From Persicaria tinctoria (Eukaryota > Streptophyta > Magnoliopsida > Caryophyllales > Polygonaceae): DNA of 64,000 nt. The stretch covers positions 71,035,646 through 71,099,645 of the forward strand of contig JBANSL010000014.1 of the NCBI GenBank assembly GCA_037127255.1, in the 5' to 3' direction. Under the pieces are notes generated by a model. That model was not told the origin of the DNA. It did not search any database and worked only from the letters and a program-made list of their open reading frames with translations. This document shows positions 20,913 through 33,618 of the stretch, one piece after another. A program made the position numbers and the translations under genes. Each line of letters opens with the position of its first letter. Position 1 is the first letter of the stretch.

Positions 20913-22260
20913 TTTTTTATTAGGAAATAATTCGAGGCCAGACAAACCTGAACCTCGAAAGCTGACAAGTCGGCAGACGGAAACCGTCAAGAAGAGAAAA
21001 TATACAGTGAGGGTGCAAGAAACAAGCACAAGAGCTCTACAAAGAGAAATTAAGCCCCACTAATCCGGACGAGATACAGACGTAGACGAACGAACGAAGT
21101 CAAGCGCTACCAACAGCAACACCGCAGGCCAGCGGTACATCAGGAAGCACATGTGGGCAGTGAAGACGAACCTCCAAGGAAGCAGCATTCCAGGAAAAGG
21201 AGACGCCTCGATACACACTGCCACGATCCCAGCCTGACCCGACTCCGAATAGTCAGAACCCCATCAACCGAAGAAGAAAAGTCAATCTCCCCAAACCACA
21301 GAGCAACACTGCCTGAATCGAAAAGTCACCATAAACCCAAACGGGAGATAAACTAACCCAATCCAAACGGGCGGGATTTCAATAATATATAAAGAATTTC
21401 CCCTTTTTTTTAATTTTTATGTTTTTATGTTTTTAATCAATTAATTAATATTAATTTTTATTCATGGGCAGCTTTGGGCCCAAGGATTTTCCTTGGGCCC
21501 AAAGCACAAAATCGGGCCCAAGGAGGAGAGTCACTCTGTTTCTCAACCCTACAGCAACCACCGATCGGAAATCTATGTCTCTTGTCGCCGCCAGCCAAAC
21601 GAATGAGAGGGAGGCGCAAGCAGGGCGAGCGAGATTTCCGACGGTGCCATCCGGGCCAGGACGCCATCAACGACGACAAGCACAGGCCGGAAAGACCAGA
21701 GTTTTTCAGGGGAAACTGATCGAGAAAGGGCAAGGAGGAGCGCAGCATGATCGGCGGTTCCAACCGCAACCCCAACGGAGACCAGATCTGAGAGCACGAA
21801 TTTCAGTGTACTCGAACCACAACGGAGACCAACGGAGACCAGATGTGCGTCGGGTTGGTCGAGGACGAACCGAATTTGAGTTCATTGTTCCTGAAACAGC
21901 AAATCCCCCAAAGGGAATCTGATTTGGGGCTCGCCGGAGCGAGAATGGTTTTCAGCGCCACTACGAGGCCTCGAAAATGAGGACGACGAGGAGCGAACAC
22001 CCCTCGAAGACGGATTTGGGGCCGGAAAGAGGAAGCCCTAAATCTGAAAAACGAGGCGAGAATTCCAAACGGCGGCTCCGAAGAGAACGCGGGAGGTGGG
22101 AGAGATTGGTAAGAGTGGTGGTTTTTGTTGCGCTAAGCGGGATTTAGGACCCCAATCGGGTGAGTTTGTCAACGATGGGAGGACGAGAACGCTATACGCT
22201 CCCGGAACCATCGGAGTTGGAGGCGGAGCCAACGGTGCCGGCCCTGGAGGGGGGTTTCCC
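20913..22260 (-). mobile_element. LINE-like retroposon insertion, internally deleted
   Basis: Flanked by a perfect 17-base direct repeat, AGACCGAGTACCTTTAT (20896-20912 and 22261-22277). A T-rich start at 20911-20920 corresponds to an A-rich 3' end on the minus strand (ending CCTAATAAAAAA). Long target duplications plus an A-rich tail indicate LINE-type retroposition. The interior lacks a reverse transcriptase frame. 21460-22250 holds several overlapping frames rich in Arg/Pro/Ser without a known domain. A GC-rich gene-derived retrocopy cannot be excluded. Confidence 0.6.
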
Positions 22261-22277
22261 AGACCGAGTACCTTTAT

Positions 22278-22695
22278 GCATGCATTAATGTAGTATATAT
22301 TTTCAGATAAAAAAAAATGTAGTATATATATTTAAAAATGAAAACTATAATAATTTTTTACATAAAAATGATAATTTCGTTTTAGTAGGAAATCTAAAGA
22401 AAAGTACTTTAATATTTTTTATTAAGAGCCACAAATAGACCGGTTAGAAGGAATCATTAGTTAGTTATACTTAGTTTATACTTTATACTAATTTTACTAC
22501 ATCAATTTGTTAATAAATAATCATTGAATTTTTAATAATTCTTTAATATGATAAAAAATTATATAAAATATTAATTTTTTATTTATTAATATATATAAAA
22601 AAATATTTTTTTAGTGACGGAAATAAATAATATAATCGATCTTTTTGATAGCAATATTGAATTACCAACTTTTCATGTTGCGAAAACTTATAATT
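22278..22695. other. AT-rich spacer
   Basis: No gene seen. Confidence 0.6.
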
Positions 22696-22699
22696 AAAC

Positions 22700-22992
22700 G
22701 ATACTAGATGTCTTACAAGGAAGTTTGAGGAGTACCAAAATGTTGCCAGCGCCGATGGCGAGGAAGCAGGGGGGCGGCTGATGAGGTAAATCCCGCCGTC
22801 GAGGTTGATTTGGGCGCCTCCGGCATTACTAATTCCGGCTATCAAGGTGTCATTGGAACGAGGCTTGCTGTTGCTGGCGTCGCCAAACGCCCTATGGAGC
22901 GCTTGAGTGCTATCGGTTAGGGCCGTTAGGCCCGTCTGGCAGGCCCCGTATGTGGTCACGTGGTACTCACGTGCCTGAGTGCTACCGGTTAG
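22700..22992 (-). pseudogene. QRT3-like pectinase (GH28-like) fragment
   Basis: Minus-strand frame: REYHVTTYGA, then DSTQALHRAF, NDTLIAGISNAGGAQINLDG and IYLISRPP. This corresponds to the N-terminal beta-helix entry of plant polygalacturonase QRT3-like/pectin lyase-fold proteins (pattern YGAxPTGxTDSTxAL ... GGAxIxLxGGxYLISRP). The family normally runs to over 400 residues; here it decays after SRPP. Upstream it is interrupted by a hAT element at 22993, and a tandemly duplicated piece of the same region lies beyond it at 24499-24560. Confidence 0.7.
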
Positions 22993-24490
22993 TAGGGCTG
23001 TTATCTGAGCTGAACAGCTCGAGCTCGGCTCGGGCTCGGCTCGTTCGAATTGGTTTAACAAGCCGAGCTTGAACAGTATTTTAAGCTCGACACGAGCCCG
23101 AGCCGAACTCGAGCCGAGCCCGAGCCGAGCCCAGAAGCTCAATATATTTTATTTCCGAAATTACCCCTAGGTTATATGAGGTATATATGTGGAAGAGTGG
23201 GAGACGCTCCTGAGTCCTGCCTCCCTCTTTCTCCAGTTCTTCTAGCTTTTTTCGGGCGCCGACCTCCACTCTTCCCTTTCTCCCTCCTTCTGTCGTGGCT
23301 CGTACCCCTTACTCCCTACTCGACGTCCTCCAACAGTCCAGATGCGCTCCTCTTTCACGAACTTGCCTCCTGTTCCGGCGAGAAAGAGATCTCAAATTGC
23401 CCTCTTTGCGCCGTGCTCCCTCGACCCTTAACCCCTAGTTCCCTCCGGCTCTCTGCGTCGCCGCTGTCCAAGTTTCTGAGATATGAGAAAGATATCTCAG
23501 ATCTGCTCACCTTGCTCTCCAAGATCCAGATCTCAGATCTGAGAAAGATCTCTCTCGACGACTTTCGACACCCTGCTGCCTTCACTCTCTCTCTGTTGCT
23601 CACTTTCGAATCGATTTGTAAGTTTTGGTTGAATTCGGTAAGTTCAGTCTCTCACTCACTTTTGGATTTTTTTTTTGTATCAATTTCTACTGATTTAGGG
23701 TTTTTTGCATTCCTAGTAATGGATAAATTAGAATTTGCTATGCATTGTTCTGTTAGATAGGTCAATTGATCGCTCGATTCCCTCACAAAACCGCACAATT
23801 GTAAGTGACTGCTAGTGCTACTGCTTGTGGATGATAGTATTAGTGGTGAATTAGGAGTTCGAATAATGCGCATTCTATCTCTCTGAATAATACGCCTTTG
23901 ATATGTATGTTAATCTTGCTTTGCAGGTATTCTCCTTTGCAATTAGCATTATCTTATAGGTGAATGCTATTTTTGTTGTTGTTATGAGCAGTAGAAAAGA
24001 GGAGATTAACGAGAAGAAGAGGAACCAGGTAGAGAGGAGCTTAACTAGAAGAAGAACCAAGCTGCAAGATTGACTTCTGCAAGCTTTCAATTTTAGTCCT
24101 TTTGCTTGTAATCTAATTGTAAAATTAGACTTTGTGATGTAAGATTGAACTTCTACAAGTGTTGTTAACCACAAAAATATTTGTGGTTCATTTTATTAGT
24201 CTTTGTAGATAAACAACTAAACAACTATCGAGCTTGAACAAATCAAACGAGCCTATCGAGCCTGAACGAACGAGCTTGGGCAACGAGCCTGAACGAGCCT
24301 AAGCTCGTTCGTTCGGCTTGAACGAACTTATCAAGCCGAGCTCGAGCATGTGATTGGGTTCGCGAGCCGAGCTTGAACGCCAAAAAAAGCTCGTATAAAT
24401 TTTAGGCTCGAACTCGGCTCGGCTCGTCTCCGATTCGAGCCAAGTTTGAACATGTAAAGCTCGGCTCGTTCGGCTTGAATAACACCCCTA
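22993..24490. mobile_element. Non-autonomous hAT element (1.5 kb)
   Basis: The 8-base target duplication CCGGTTAG lies at 22985-22992 and 24491-24498. The terminal inverted repeats are TAGGGCTGTTATCTGAGC and the complement of GCTTGAATAACACCCCTA. Subterminal regions are packed with GAGCTCGGCTCG words on both sides. The interior (about 23200-24170) looks gene-derived (a plus-strand frame at 23176-23760), but I recognise no domain and see no hAT transposase. Confidence 0.88.
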
Positions 24491-24498
24491 CCGGTTAG

Positions 24499-24560
24499 GC
24501 CCGTCGGGCAGGCCCCGTACATATGTGGTCACGTGGTACTCACGTGACCTGATCCCGCCT
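24499..24560 (-). pseudogene. Duplicated piece of the QRT3-like fragment
   Basis: The minus strand again reads REYHVTTY, as at 22945-22980. So about 70-80 bases were tandemly duplicated before the hAT element inserted between the copies. Confidence 0.7.
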
Positions 24561-26278
24561 GCACAAATTAACCAACGGGCCTCATTAATTAGAACGCAAC
24601 CACCTCCATCCCCACCACCAATTCAGTTACACGTCGCATCAAAACACTTGTACGTGGGCCCTATATCATTAAACCAACGGAGTAATTTTCTTTTCTACAG
24701 TACTACGTATATATTGCGTAGTATAATAAAATCTCTTCTTAATTCAATTTTCTATTAATCACCCAATCTTTATAATTTTTGTAAATTTACACTAGCAATT
24801 CTGATCCAAATCAATGAGTTTTAGCCATATAAACTCAATTTTATAAGAATTTACAAAGTATATGATGTATCATTTAAGTCTTAGTCCTTCTCTAAATTAA
24901 TTTTATAATGTTGTGTTTAACCATTAACCCTTTCTTTCCCTCTAAAAAATAATTATTATATCAAAAACACAAATTTTTATGACACAATTTTACTTGTTTG
25001 AAACATCAACTATTGTGAGACAAAGGGATTATACAGTTCCTACTTGATAGGAATATGATATTTCTATTTTATTGAATAATTATAAGTTTTATTTTATTTT
25101 AAGTGCAATTTTCGTAAATACACAAGGAAAAAGGAGCTATAAAAAAATATCGTTAAACAACTATGGTAAGGGAGACCTGTTAATTATTTGTGGGTCAGGT
25201 CAATTGTATTTGGGGCAATTTTTTAGACCCGGTCATCCTGAATACCATAACTATTTTTTAGATTTGTTCATCTCGAATAACATAACTATAAAATTTCAAA
25301 TACTACACTAATTGATATACAATAAAATGTTCAAAACTTGAGTTGTTTGAACTTATATACTCAAAGATAATTAAAATGTATTGAATCATCCTGTAAAATA
25401 ATCCAACTCTTTAATGAACCTTAATAAAATAGATAGGTTAAAGATTAAAAAAATATATGAAAAAGAAGAATTGAAATTTTGTGAAATTGGGAAAAGAAAT
25501 TAATGAAAATGTATATAAACAGATCGAGAGGAGAAGAAAGAAAAAAAAATGGAACAACCGAAATATTTTCCAAAAAAAAAAAACAAATTGAATTGAATCG
25601 ATGGAGGAGAGGTTACCAATGGCGGAGGAGGAGAAGTAAGAGAGTCCTTCCGAGCAGTTGCGGGCAAAGAGGACTTGAAGTCTTCGAGTTTCCTCGCACG
25701 GTAGTCGTGGTGGCCGGCGGAGGTGGTGGATGCGGCGGTGGTCGATGCTGTGAAAAGAGTGATTCGACCTCGGAGACGAAGCGATTGTAGAGGGAGATGA
25801 TAGGGAGGAGATCAGAAAGAGAATGGAAAGAAGGTGAGAGGGAAGTTGCATTGTTGGAGTTATTATGTATGAGGGAGAGAGAGATCACATGGAAAGATAA
25901 TGAGATAGGGCTCATACAGAAAACGCCTGTTTTGTTTTTGATGGGATTTTCTTTCCCTATAATATGGTTAGATTGGAAGAATATCTTACTTAATTAATTT
26001 GAAATTTAGTTAGAGGTAAAATATGTTTTTGGTTGATGTTTTTGGGTGTTGGATAAATGATCTTGATCTTGATGTTGAGGAGAAAGGATCTTTGGAGGGG
26101 GCAATTAAAATACCAATTGTCACCAACCTCTACTTTGATAATAAAGGGAGTGTTTTGACATTTGTGTAGGAAGTTGGAAAGGTACCATTTCATATTTCTG
26201 TTTATAGACACGTGCACTACATTAAAAAAAAATTTATTTATTTTATTTAAAATTTGTGAGGGAAGAGGGTTAGGGTAC
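24561..26278. other. Spacer without recognised gene
   Basis: AT-rich. Around 25440-25900 a GC-richer stretch has open frames on both strands (a Ser/Pro-rich minus-strand frame of 137 codons and a Gly-rich plus-strand one). Neither shows a known domain. Confidence 0.5.
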
Positions 26279-26560
26279 TGTAATGACACGCGCTTGGTCT
26301 TACAGTTGAGCTCAATGGCTCTGTCGGTTGTAACAGAAAAGGGGTGATAGATAGAGTGTTTAGATTGGGTGAGGAGAAAAAGAGATAGAGAGTTTTGGAG
26401 GGAAAGTATTTGTGTATTCTTCGCATACCCTTCCTCAATGGTTACAATGCCTATTTATAGGCAAGAGCTATGGCCTCTGCCCTCTACACATACTTACTCG
26501 GCCAAGCTCAGCTTACACATGTTCCATTGGCTTGATCAACAATTGCCATTGGTCATTACA
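26279..26560 (-). repeat. 3' LTR of the minus-strand gypsy element
   Basis: 282 bp. It keeps about 24 bases that the 5' LTR lacks (a stretch at about 26452-26490 around the word CCTATTTATAGGCAAG), plus scattered substitutions. Confidence 0.9.
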
Positions 26561-26608
26561 TTGCTCACCCCTATAAAAGCCTTGTCTCAAGGCTTGATCA
26601 ACAATTGC

Positions 26609-29600
26609 CTAAGGTGAATTCTGGAACTGTGGGAATTGAGTGAGGATGTGAGCAGCTCCTTCCCAAGTGGCACTAGACTGAGGCAGGTTTTTACACTTGA
26701 TTAGCCACTCAGTAATGGGATCCCCATTGCTCAATTGATGCACTTTGGTGTCCAAGATCCGCTCGGGTTCAGCTAGTACTGTGCCCTCCTCATTAGTGTC
26801 TGGTGGTTGTGCACAAGTTACGTCCACTGGTCCCCTCTTAAGCTTGAGCTGAGAGACGTGGAACACTGGATGGATCTTTGAGTTTGCAGGAAGATCTAGC
26901 TTGTAAGCTACTGGTCCATACTTAGCTAGAATCATGAATGGCCCAAAATACCTGGAGCTCAGCTTGACACTCTTCCTAATAGCAGCAGATGCCTGTCTGT
27001 AGGGCTGGAGTTTGACAAAGACCCAATCACCTACTTTCAGAATTCTCTCTGAACGATGACTGTCAGCATAAGCCTTCATCCTTGCCTGAGCTTGGAGTAA
27101 ATGGTCCTTCAATTGCTTGAGCAATTGTTGTCTGTCATCGAGCCATTCTGCCACAAGTGATCCTGAAGCTAATAATGTAGGTAAGCCATACTGAGAGGGA
27201 GGAGATCCATACAGAGCTTCGAATGGTGACATCCTTATGGAAGAGTGAGTAGTGGTATTGTACCACCACTCTGCTAAAAACAACCACTGTGCCCATTTCT
27301 TCGGATTGCTTGATGTCATGCACCTCAAATAAGTCTCTAGACATCTATTAACCCTCTCTGTTTGCCCATCCGTTTAAGGGTGATATGAAGTGCTCATGTC
27401 CAAGCTTGTGTGTAAGGATTTGAATAAGTGCTGCCAAAAATGACTAATAAACACCTTATCCCTATCAGACACAATACTCTTGGGCAAGCCATGCAATTTG
27501 AACACATTTTCCATGAAAATATTGGCCACCTTGGCAGCAGTGTAAGGATTAGTCAAAGCAAGGAAATAGGAGTATTTAGTTAACCTGTCAACCACCACCA
27601 AAATGGTGTCTTTGCCCTGAGAGTGAGGGAGACCCTCAATGAAGTCTAAGCTGATGTGGCTCCAAGCATGGTCAGGGATGGTTAAAGGTTGCAGCAATTC
27701 TAGAGATGCTACCTGCTCAGCCTTACTCCTTTGACAAGTATCACACTCAGTTACCCAAGTGGTGATGTCTTGTTTCATACTCAACCAATAAAACATGCTC
27801 TTTGCTCGGAGGTATGTTGCCCGTATCCCTGAATGACCACCAGTTGGATCATCATGGACAACCCTCAATAACTTCTTTCTCAAATCTGTCTGTGAACCAA
27901 TCCAAAGCCTATTCTTGTATCTCAGCACCCCATTGCTCACTGATTAGGGACCAGGATTCTCAGATACTGCATGCACCATCAATTCTTGAGCTCTGGAGTC
28001 ACCCCCATAGCTCTCTATCACTTCAGTGATCCAAGTTGGCCTAACAGTGGTAAGATGATGACAAACTCCATTTTCAAACACCCTTGAGAGAGCATCTGCA
28101 GCCTTGTTTTCACTTCCCTTCTTATAAGCTATATCATAGGATAGGCCAAGCAGTTTTCTCACAGCTTTGCGTTGGATTTGTGTGGATAGACGTTGGTCAA
28201 GGAGATGCCTCAGTGGTTGATGATCAGTCTTAATGGTGAAGTGGTGCCCTTCCAGGTAGTGCCTCCATTTGTCCACTGCAAGGAGGATTGCCAGCAGTTC
28301 CTTCTCATATACAGCCATCAGTAAATGCCTACCCTGCAATGCTTTACTAATAAAAGAAATGGGCCTACCCTTTTGCATTAACACAGCACCAATACCTGAG
28401 TCACATGCATCTGTTTCTACCATAAAAGGGATTGAAAAGTCTGGCATTGCCATCACAGGAGAGGAGCTCAGGATTCCTTTCAATTTCTGAAACGCAACCT
28501 CAATAGCTTCTGTCCATAGAAACCCATCCTTTTTTAGTAAATATGTAAGTGGTTTGGAAATCCCACCATATCCTTTTATGAATCTTCTATAATAGCCTGT
28601 CAATCCAAGAAACCCACGCATAGCTTTGATATTTTTTGGTGTAGGCCATGCTAGCATTGCTTCCACTTTCTTAGCATCTGTAGCAATACCCTTAGTAGAG
28701 ATAATGTGACCAAGGTATTCCACCTCAGACTGAGCAAAGGCACATTTGGATTGTTTTGCAAAGAGACAGTGGTACCTCATGACAGCTAGGACTTCCCTCA
28801 AATGAGCTCCATGCTGCAACAAATCCTTGTTGTACACTAAGATATCATCAAAAAACACTAACACAAACTTCCTCGGAAATGAACTAAACACTACATTCAT
28901 TAAACTCTGGAATGTAGCAGGGGCATTTGTCAAGCCAAATGGCATGACCTTGAACTCGTAGTGGCCATGATGAGTTCTAAAGGTTGTCTTGGCTACATCC
29001 CTCTCCACCATTCTAACTTGGTGATAACCAGCTCTTAAGTCTAGTTTAGATAACACACAAGCTCCCTTTAATTCATCCAACAGATCCTCAATGTGAGGAA
29101 TAGGGAACTTGTCCTTGACTGTGATCTCATTTAATTTTCTATAGTCCACACAAAACCTCCAGGAGCCATCCTTTTTCTTTACTAATAATGTTGGAGAGGC
29201 AAAGGGGTTGTGGCTGGGTCTAATGATCCCATTGGCAAGCATTTCAGAAACTTGCTTTTCAATCTCAGTTTTCTGAAAGTAGGGGTATCTATAAGGCCTT
29301 GAAGCTACTGGTGTGGCCCCTTGTTTTAAGTTGATGGCATGCTCATGTTATCTAGTGGGAGGCAGCTCCTTTGGCTCCTGATACACATCTGCAAATTCAT
29401 CCAGTAATGCCCTTACCACAGTTGTTGCCTGTTTATCTGTACTCAACACACTGTAAACATGAGCCACTTTTAACACCATCAAAGGTTGCTGATCCTTGCA
29501 GAGCCTAGAGAACTGCTTGCCAGTCAACATTTTGATGCTAGCTATGTTTCCATCTTTGTCCTCTCTGAATCCTTTCAGCACAACCTGTTTGCCTAATTTC

Positions 29601-31233
29601 TTGAAAGAAATTTGAACTTCAATAAAATCAAACAAAACAGGATTGAAACTGGCCAGCCAATCAGTACCAAAATCATATCACAACCATCCATTTTCAGAAG
29701 TCTGATATCATGGTCATAGTTGCTCCCTTGCATCTCCCACACAAAGGCCTTGCACATCTTGTGACTAAACATGGTCCCACTGATTGTGTTGACTTGCATT
29801 ATTCCCACCTTGCAAGCTTCAAATCCAGCATCTCGTGCCACCCTGGAATCCAAGAAGCTATGCGTAGCCCCACTATCAATGAGGATGGTGATCTCTTTAC
29901 CCTTCACAGACCCTTTTACTCTAATAGTGCTTCCAGATTCGCCTCCTGTCAAGGCGTGTACATACACCTCCTCTTCTTGATCCTCATCTGGTCCCCAATC
30001 ATGGCTGGAATCGTCGGGCTCGTTGACTCTATCGGGTAATTCTTGGGCAATCAGGCTAAACAGTGACTGAGTCTTGCCCTTGTGACCATGAAAATATTTT
30101 TCACCACATTTATAGCAGAGACCCCTTCTTGCATCATTTGATCTTCCTGTGCTTGCTTCCGATGGTGTTTGTGAATTTCCCTTGCTCACTTCATTGCTGT
30201 TGCTTGCACTGCTGAGAATTCTTGAATCTCCTTTGGTCCAAGAACCTCGACTCCAAGAAGCTGCCTTAGACCCACTAAACTGTGATCCTCCTGCTGGCGG
30301 CTTCCATGGGTTTCTTTAAACTCGGATCAATGCTTGCACCGCTTTGTTATGCAATCTCGCTTGCTCAATGACTTCAGCCATAGACGCCGGTCTCCCAAGC
30401 TTTACCAATGATTGAATCTCAGATTTCAACCCACTGATATAGCTAGAGACAAAATAGGATTCTGTAAGCAACATATTGAAGGAGAGCATTCCCGCTCGTA
30501 GTTCTTCGAATTTTTCATTGTACTCTTCCAGTTCATCTTGTTGCTCCAGCTTGTTGAATTCACCTACAACTTCCGATTCTCTGCGATCACCGAATCTCAT
30601 ACAGGTAGCCTCACAAAATTCCCACCAAGAAACCCGTGGATTTTGCATTAGGTAGCCCTGTAACCACGGATTCGCCTTGTCTGTCAGATACATTGCGGTA
30701 ATCTCCACTTGTTGATTTGCGGGAATTGAGAAAATGTGGAAGTATTTCTCACATTTTCAAATCCAATTTCTTGGTTTGCTGCCGTCAAAGCTTGGAAAAT
30801 CCAATTTAGGCAACCTGAGGAACCTGTGATCTGTTCCTCCTCCTCCTTGCTGACCTTGCCCGCCATTGAAGCTCGGGTGCCATCTAGATCCGGGAATTTC
30901 CTCGTCCAGTGGTCCGTCTCCCATCACGGAATCTCGTCGGTAGTCGTTTCTTGATCCCGATGCACCCCCCATTGATCCATGACTGCCGCGATCCGATCCT
31001 GCTTGGTGATCTTGGCGATTTCCGGTTTGTGGTGGATGTCGGACGAAATCGGCCAATTGCTCCATTCGCTGGTCATTCGCTTTCCTGAATTCCTCAAACA
31101 GGCGTGCTTGTTCCTCCTGGATCTTCTACAAATTGGCCACCGCTGCAGAGGTTGACGCCATGTGTGCCTTGGTGTCTTCACGGAACTCCTGAAACTGCAG
31201 CTCCATTGTCTTCGATCTAGTCGCTTCTGCCAT
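26609..31233 (-). pseudogene. gag-pol of the minus-strand gypsy element, broken
   Basis: The start is ATG at 31233 (MAEATRSK), the first ATG downstream of the primer-binding site. Domains in order: gag; zinc-knuckle-like CYKCGEKYFHGH (about 30100); protease with intact LIDSGATHSF (about 29850); RT with KKDGSWRFCVDYR and FFDDILVY (about 28840); RNase H; integrase with zinc finger (CDTCQRSK) and DDE region; a chromodomain-like tail ending at 26609. In-frame stops occur at 31126-31128, about 30754, 30316, 29348, 27941 and about 27372. A frameshift near 29670 separates protease from RT. With six stops it cannot make a polyprotein. Confidence 0.9.
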
Positions 31234-31271
31234 GGAAACGCGCCTAGGAGCTTAAGCTCTGATACCAAATC

Positions 31272-31529
31272 TGTAATGACCCGCGCTTGGTCTTATAGTT
31301 GAGCTCAATGGCTCTGTCGGTTGTAACATAAAAGGGGTGAGAGATAGAGTGCTTAGATTGGGTGAGGAGAAAAAGAGATAGAGAGTTTTGGAGGGAAAGT
31401 ATGTGTATTCTTTGCATACCCTTCCTCAATGGTTAGGCAAGAGCTATGGCCTCTACACATACTTACTCAGCCAAGTTCAGCTTACACATGTTCCGTTGGC
31501 TTGATCAACAATTGCCATTGGTCATTACA
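31272..31529 (-). repeat. 5' LTR of the minus-strand gypsy element
   Basis: 258 bp, followed inward by the tRNA-Met primer-binding site at 31256-31267. Confidence 0.9.
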
Positions 31530-31536
31530 GGTACAT

Positions 31537-32026
31537 AGTGGTGATCCACGAATTTTCTTAGAAGGGGGCTAAAAAAAATTTCGAGGAATTTTTTTTACAT
31601 ATATATATAGAAATAATTTTTTTTATAAATGTATTTGAAAAAATCTTAAATTTGTGATTTAAATAGTAATTAAGTAGAAAAAATAAAAGAAATGTGATTT
31701 TTTAAATATTTATATATAGAAAAGAATGTTTTGTTTAAATATACTGGAGAATAATTTGAATTTTTTATTTAATTAGACATTTTTAGTAGAAGAAACTTAG
31801 AGAAACAAAGTGAGGCTAAAGGGGTTTGAACTCAGGACCTCGAGATAATAAATATTACTCCTTACCAGATAAGTCAAGCTTTCTTTGTAATTCCTTACAC
31901 CTTTTACACTCTTTTATCCCTAACATTAATAAAAATTACCCAAAAAATTCAGAATAAAAAAAATTATACGTTTTTCTTTCGGACAGGCTTCAGCCACTCC
32001 AAGCCCCCTAAGATCCGCCACTTACA
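31537..32026. mobile_element. MITE-like element with AGTGGxGGATC ends
   Basis: The left end AGTGGTGATCCACGAAT and the right end AGATCCGCCACTTAC are imperfect inverse copies. The interior is AT-rich with a tRNA-like block (GAACTCAGGACCTCG, about 31830). Directly abuts the gypsy target duplication. Boundaries are approximate. Confidence 0.5.
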
Positions 32027-32258
32027 CGAGGAGGGACAAATTTGAGGATAGATGATTAGAGGCCAAAATACTCCACTTTAAAAAAGTATTTTTAGTTTTT
32101 AACGTGTTTTTTAATAAGCTAAAAAATCTATAAAATATAATTTTTTTAAAAAAATAATTCCATAATTAATTATTAATAATAAGTACATAATTATTTTCAA
32201 AAAAATGATATTTTCATAATGAAAAGTCAACATTATAAACTAGTTACATGGTGATCTT

Positions 32259-32489
32259 TTGCTCCTAAAGGTGAAATCACCCTCGACCTAAAGGGAATTG
32301 TGGGATAAGGTAAATTACGGTGACTTAACCAACCACGGAGGTTGAGACTACTGCTCACTGCGCACAGGGAGCCTCTCATTTGAGAGGCTGCTTCCACGGT
32401 CCACACTATTGCTGATAAGACTCGATTCTTGGTCTCTTACTTCAAATATCACTCATGTGACCAGTTAAACTAAGCTCATGGAAACGGTA
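32259..32489 (-). mobile_element. tRNA-derived SINE of a second family
   Basis: Flanked by the 13-base duplication ACATGGTGATCTT (32246-32258 and 32490-32502). The minus strand starts with an A-box-like GAGCTTAGTTTAACTGG (about 32463-32480) and a B-box-like AGAATCGAGTC (about 32420-32432). It ends GTGATTTCACCTTTAGG, a tail type seen in plant SINEs. Not related in sequence to the SINE at 6126. Confidence 0.78.
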
Positions 32490-32502
32490 ACATGGTGATC
32501 TT

Positions 32503-33085
32503 CATTATATGGACGGGCGGGTCGAAGTGTTGAAAAGTGGGGATGATATATTGGAAACTTGTGAATGAAGTGAAAGGGTAAGTAATTGAAGGTTGAATGT
32601 CGTCTTGTTAGGTGGGTGGGTGCTAAAGGTGAATGCCTCACAAGTACTCTTTAAGCGATCCACCAAGTCAAGTTAAACCTTCCTCTTGAATTTTTATGGT
32701 CAGTATAAACTATAAACAACGTACTCAAAATTTATGCTTTATATTTGGATAGCTATGAATCTATGATGAGTTTATTTGGCACTAATCTATTGTGGACACA
32801 CTTCTTAATAAATCTTTGCATTGTCTATCATCATTCAAATTTGTGAGTTACAAATTGATAGCTTGGTTAATGTATTGTATTGTTTAGTTTAGACATAATT
32901 TAGTCATACAGACACAGTATACTACGTATAAGTTAATTTGCTTATCCTTTTTGAAATTTATGAGTTATGATATGATGCATTAATGGATTGTGTGGCATAA
33001 TTTTTTTTATAAAGCATTTATTTGTGTTGATAAAATACAGTACCTCTGATACAAAAAATAAAATAAAAATAAAAATTGTACAGTA
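32503..33085. other. AT-rich spacer
   Basis: No gene seen. Confidence 0.6.
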
Positions 33086-33618
33086 TCTATATAATATATT
33101 AAAACAGAAGCATTTTTGCCACGTGTCACAGCCTTAGAATAAGATATTTATATAAATTAAATTATTACATAATCAATCTATCTATCTATATATTACTTAA
33201 AACCAAAGCCTTTTGGCCACGTGTCGCATCCCCACGAGCCGATATTTTTGGCAACATCTATTTTATATATTTAATACATTTTTCAACCATCTATCTATAT
33301 CTATCTATATTCTATATATTATATTAAAACAGAAGCATTTTTGCCACGTGTCACAACCTTAGAATAAGATATTTATAGAAATTAAATTATTACATAATCA
33401 ATTTATTTTAGTCAACTAATTAATATATCCTTTAATATATCAATGTTTTAAGCAATCTATATCTATATAATATATTAAAACAGAAGCATTTTTGCCACGT
33501 GTCACAACCTTATAATAAGATATTTATAGAAATTAAATTATTACATAATCAATTTATTTTAGTCAACTAATTAATATATCCTTTAATATATCAATGTTTT
33601 AAGCATCTATATAATATA

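Larger units (their letters stand above)
26279..31529 (-). mobile_element. Ty3/gypsy retrotransposon, full length, defective
   Basis: LTRs at 26279-26560 (282 bp) and 31272-31529 (258 bp) both start TGTAATGAC and end GGTCATTACA. The target duplication is GGTAC (26274-26278 and 31530-31534). A primer-binding site complementary to initiator tRNA-Met (TGGTATCAGAGC) lies at 31256-31267 on the minus strand, just inside the 5' LTR. Protein order gag, protease, reverse transcriptase, RNase H, integrase places it in Ty3/gypsy. A chromodomain-like end and short LTRs suggest a small chromovirus clade (inference). Confidence 0.93.

Noticed and set aside
23176..23760. 194-codon frame inside the hAT element as hAT transposase
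   Set aside because: No hAT dimerisation or catalytic motif. Ser/Leu/Pro-rich and interrupted.
25438..25915. Ser-rich and Gly-rich gene candidate on either strand
   Set aside because: Frames are open on both strands, with no conserved motif or splice pattern and simple-sequence composition.
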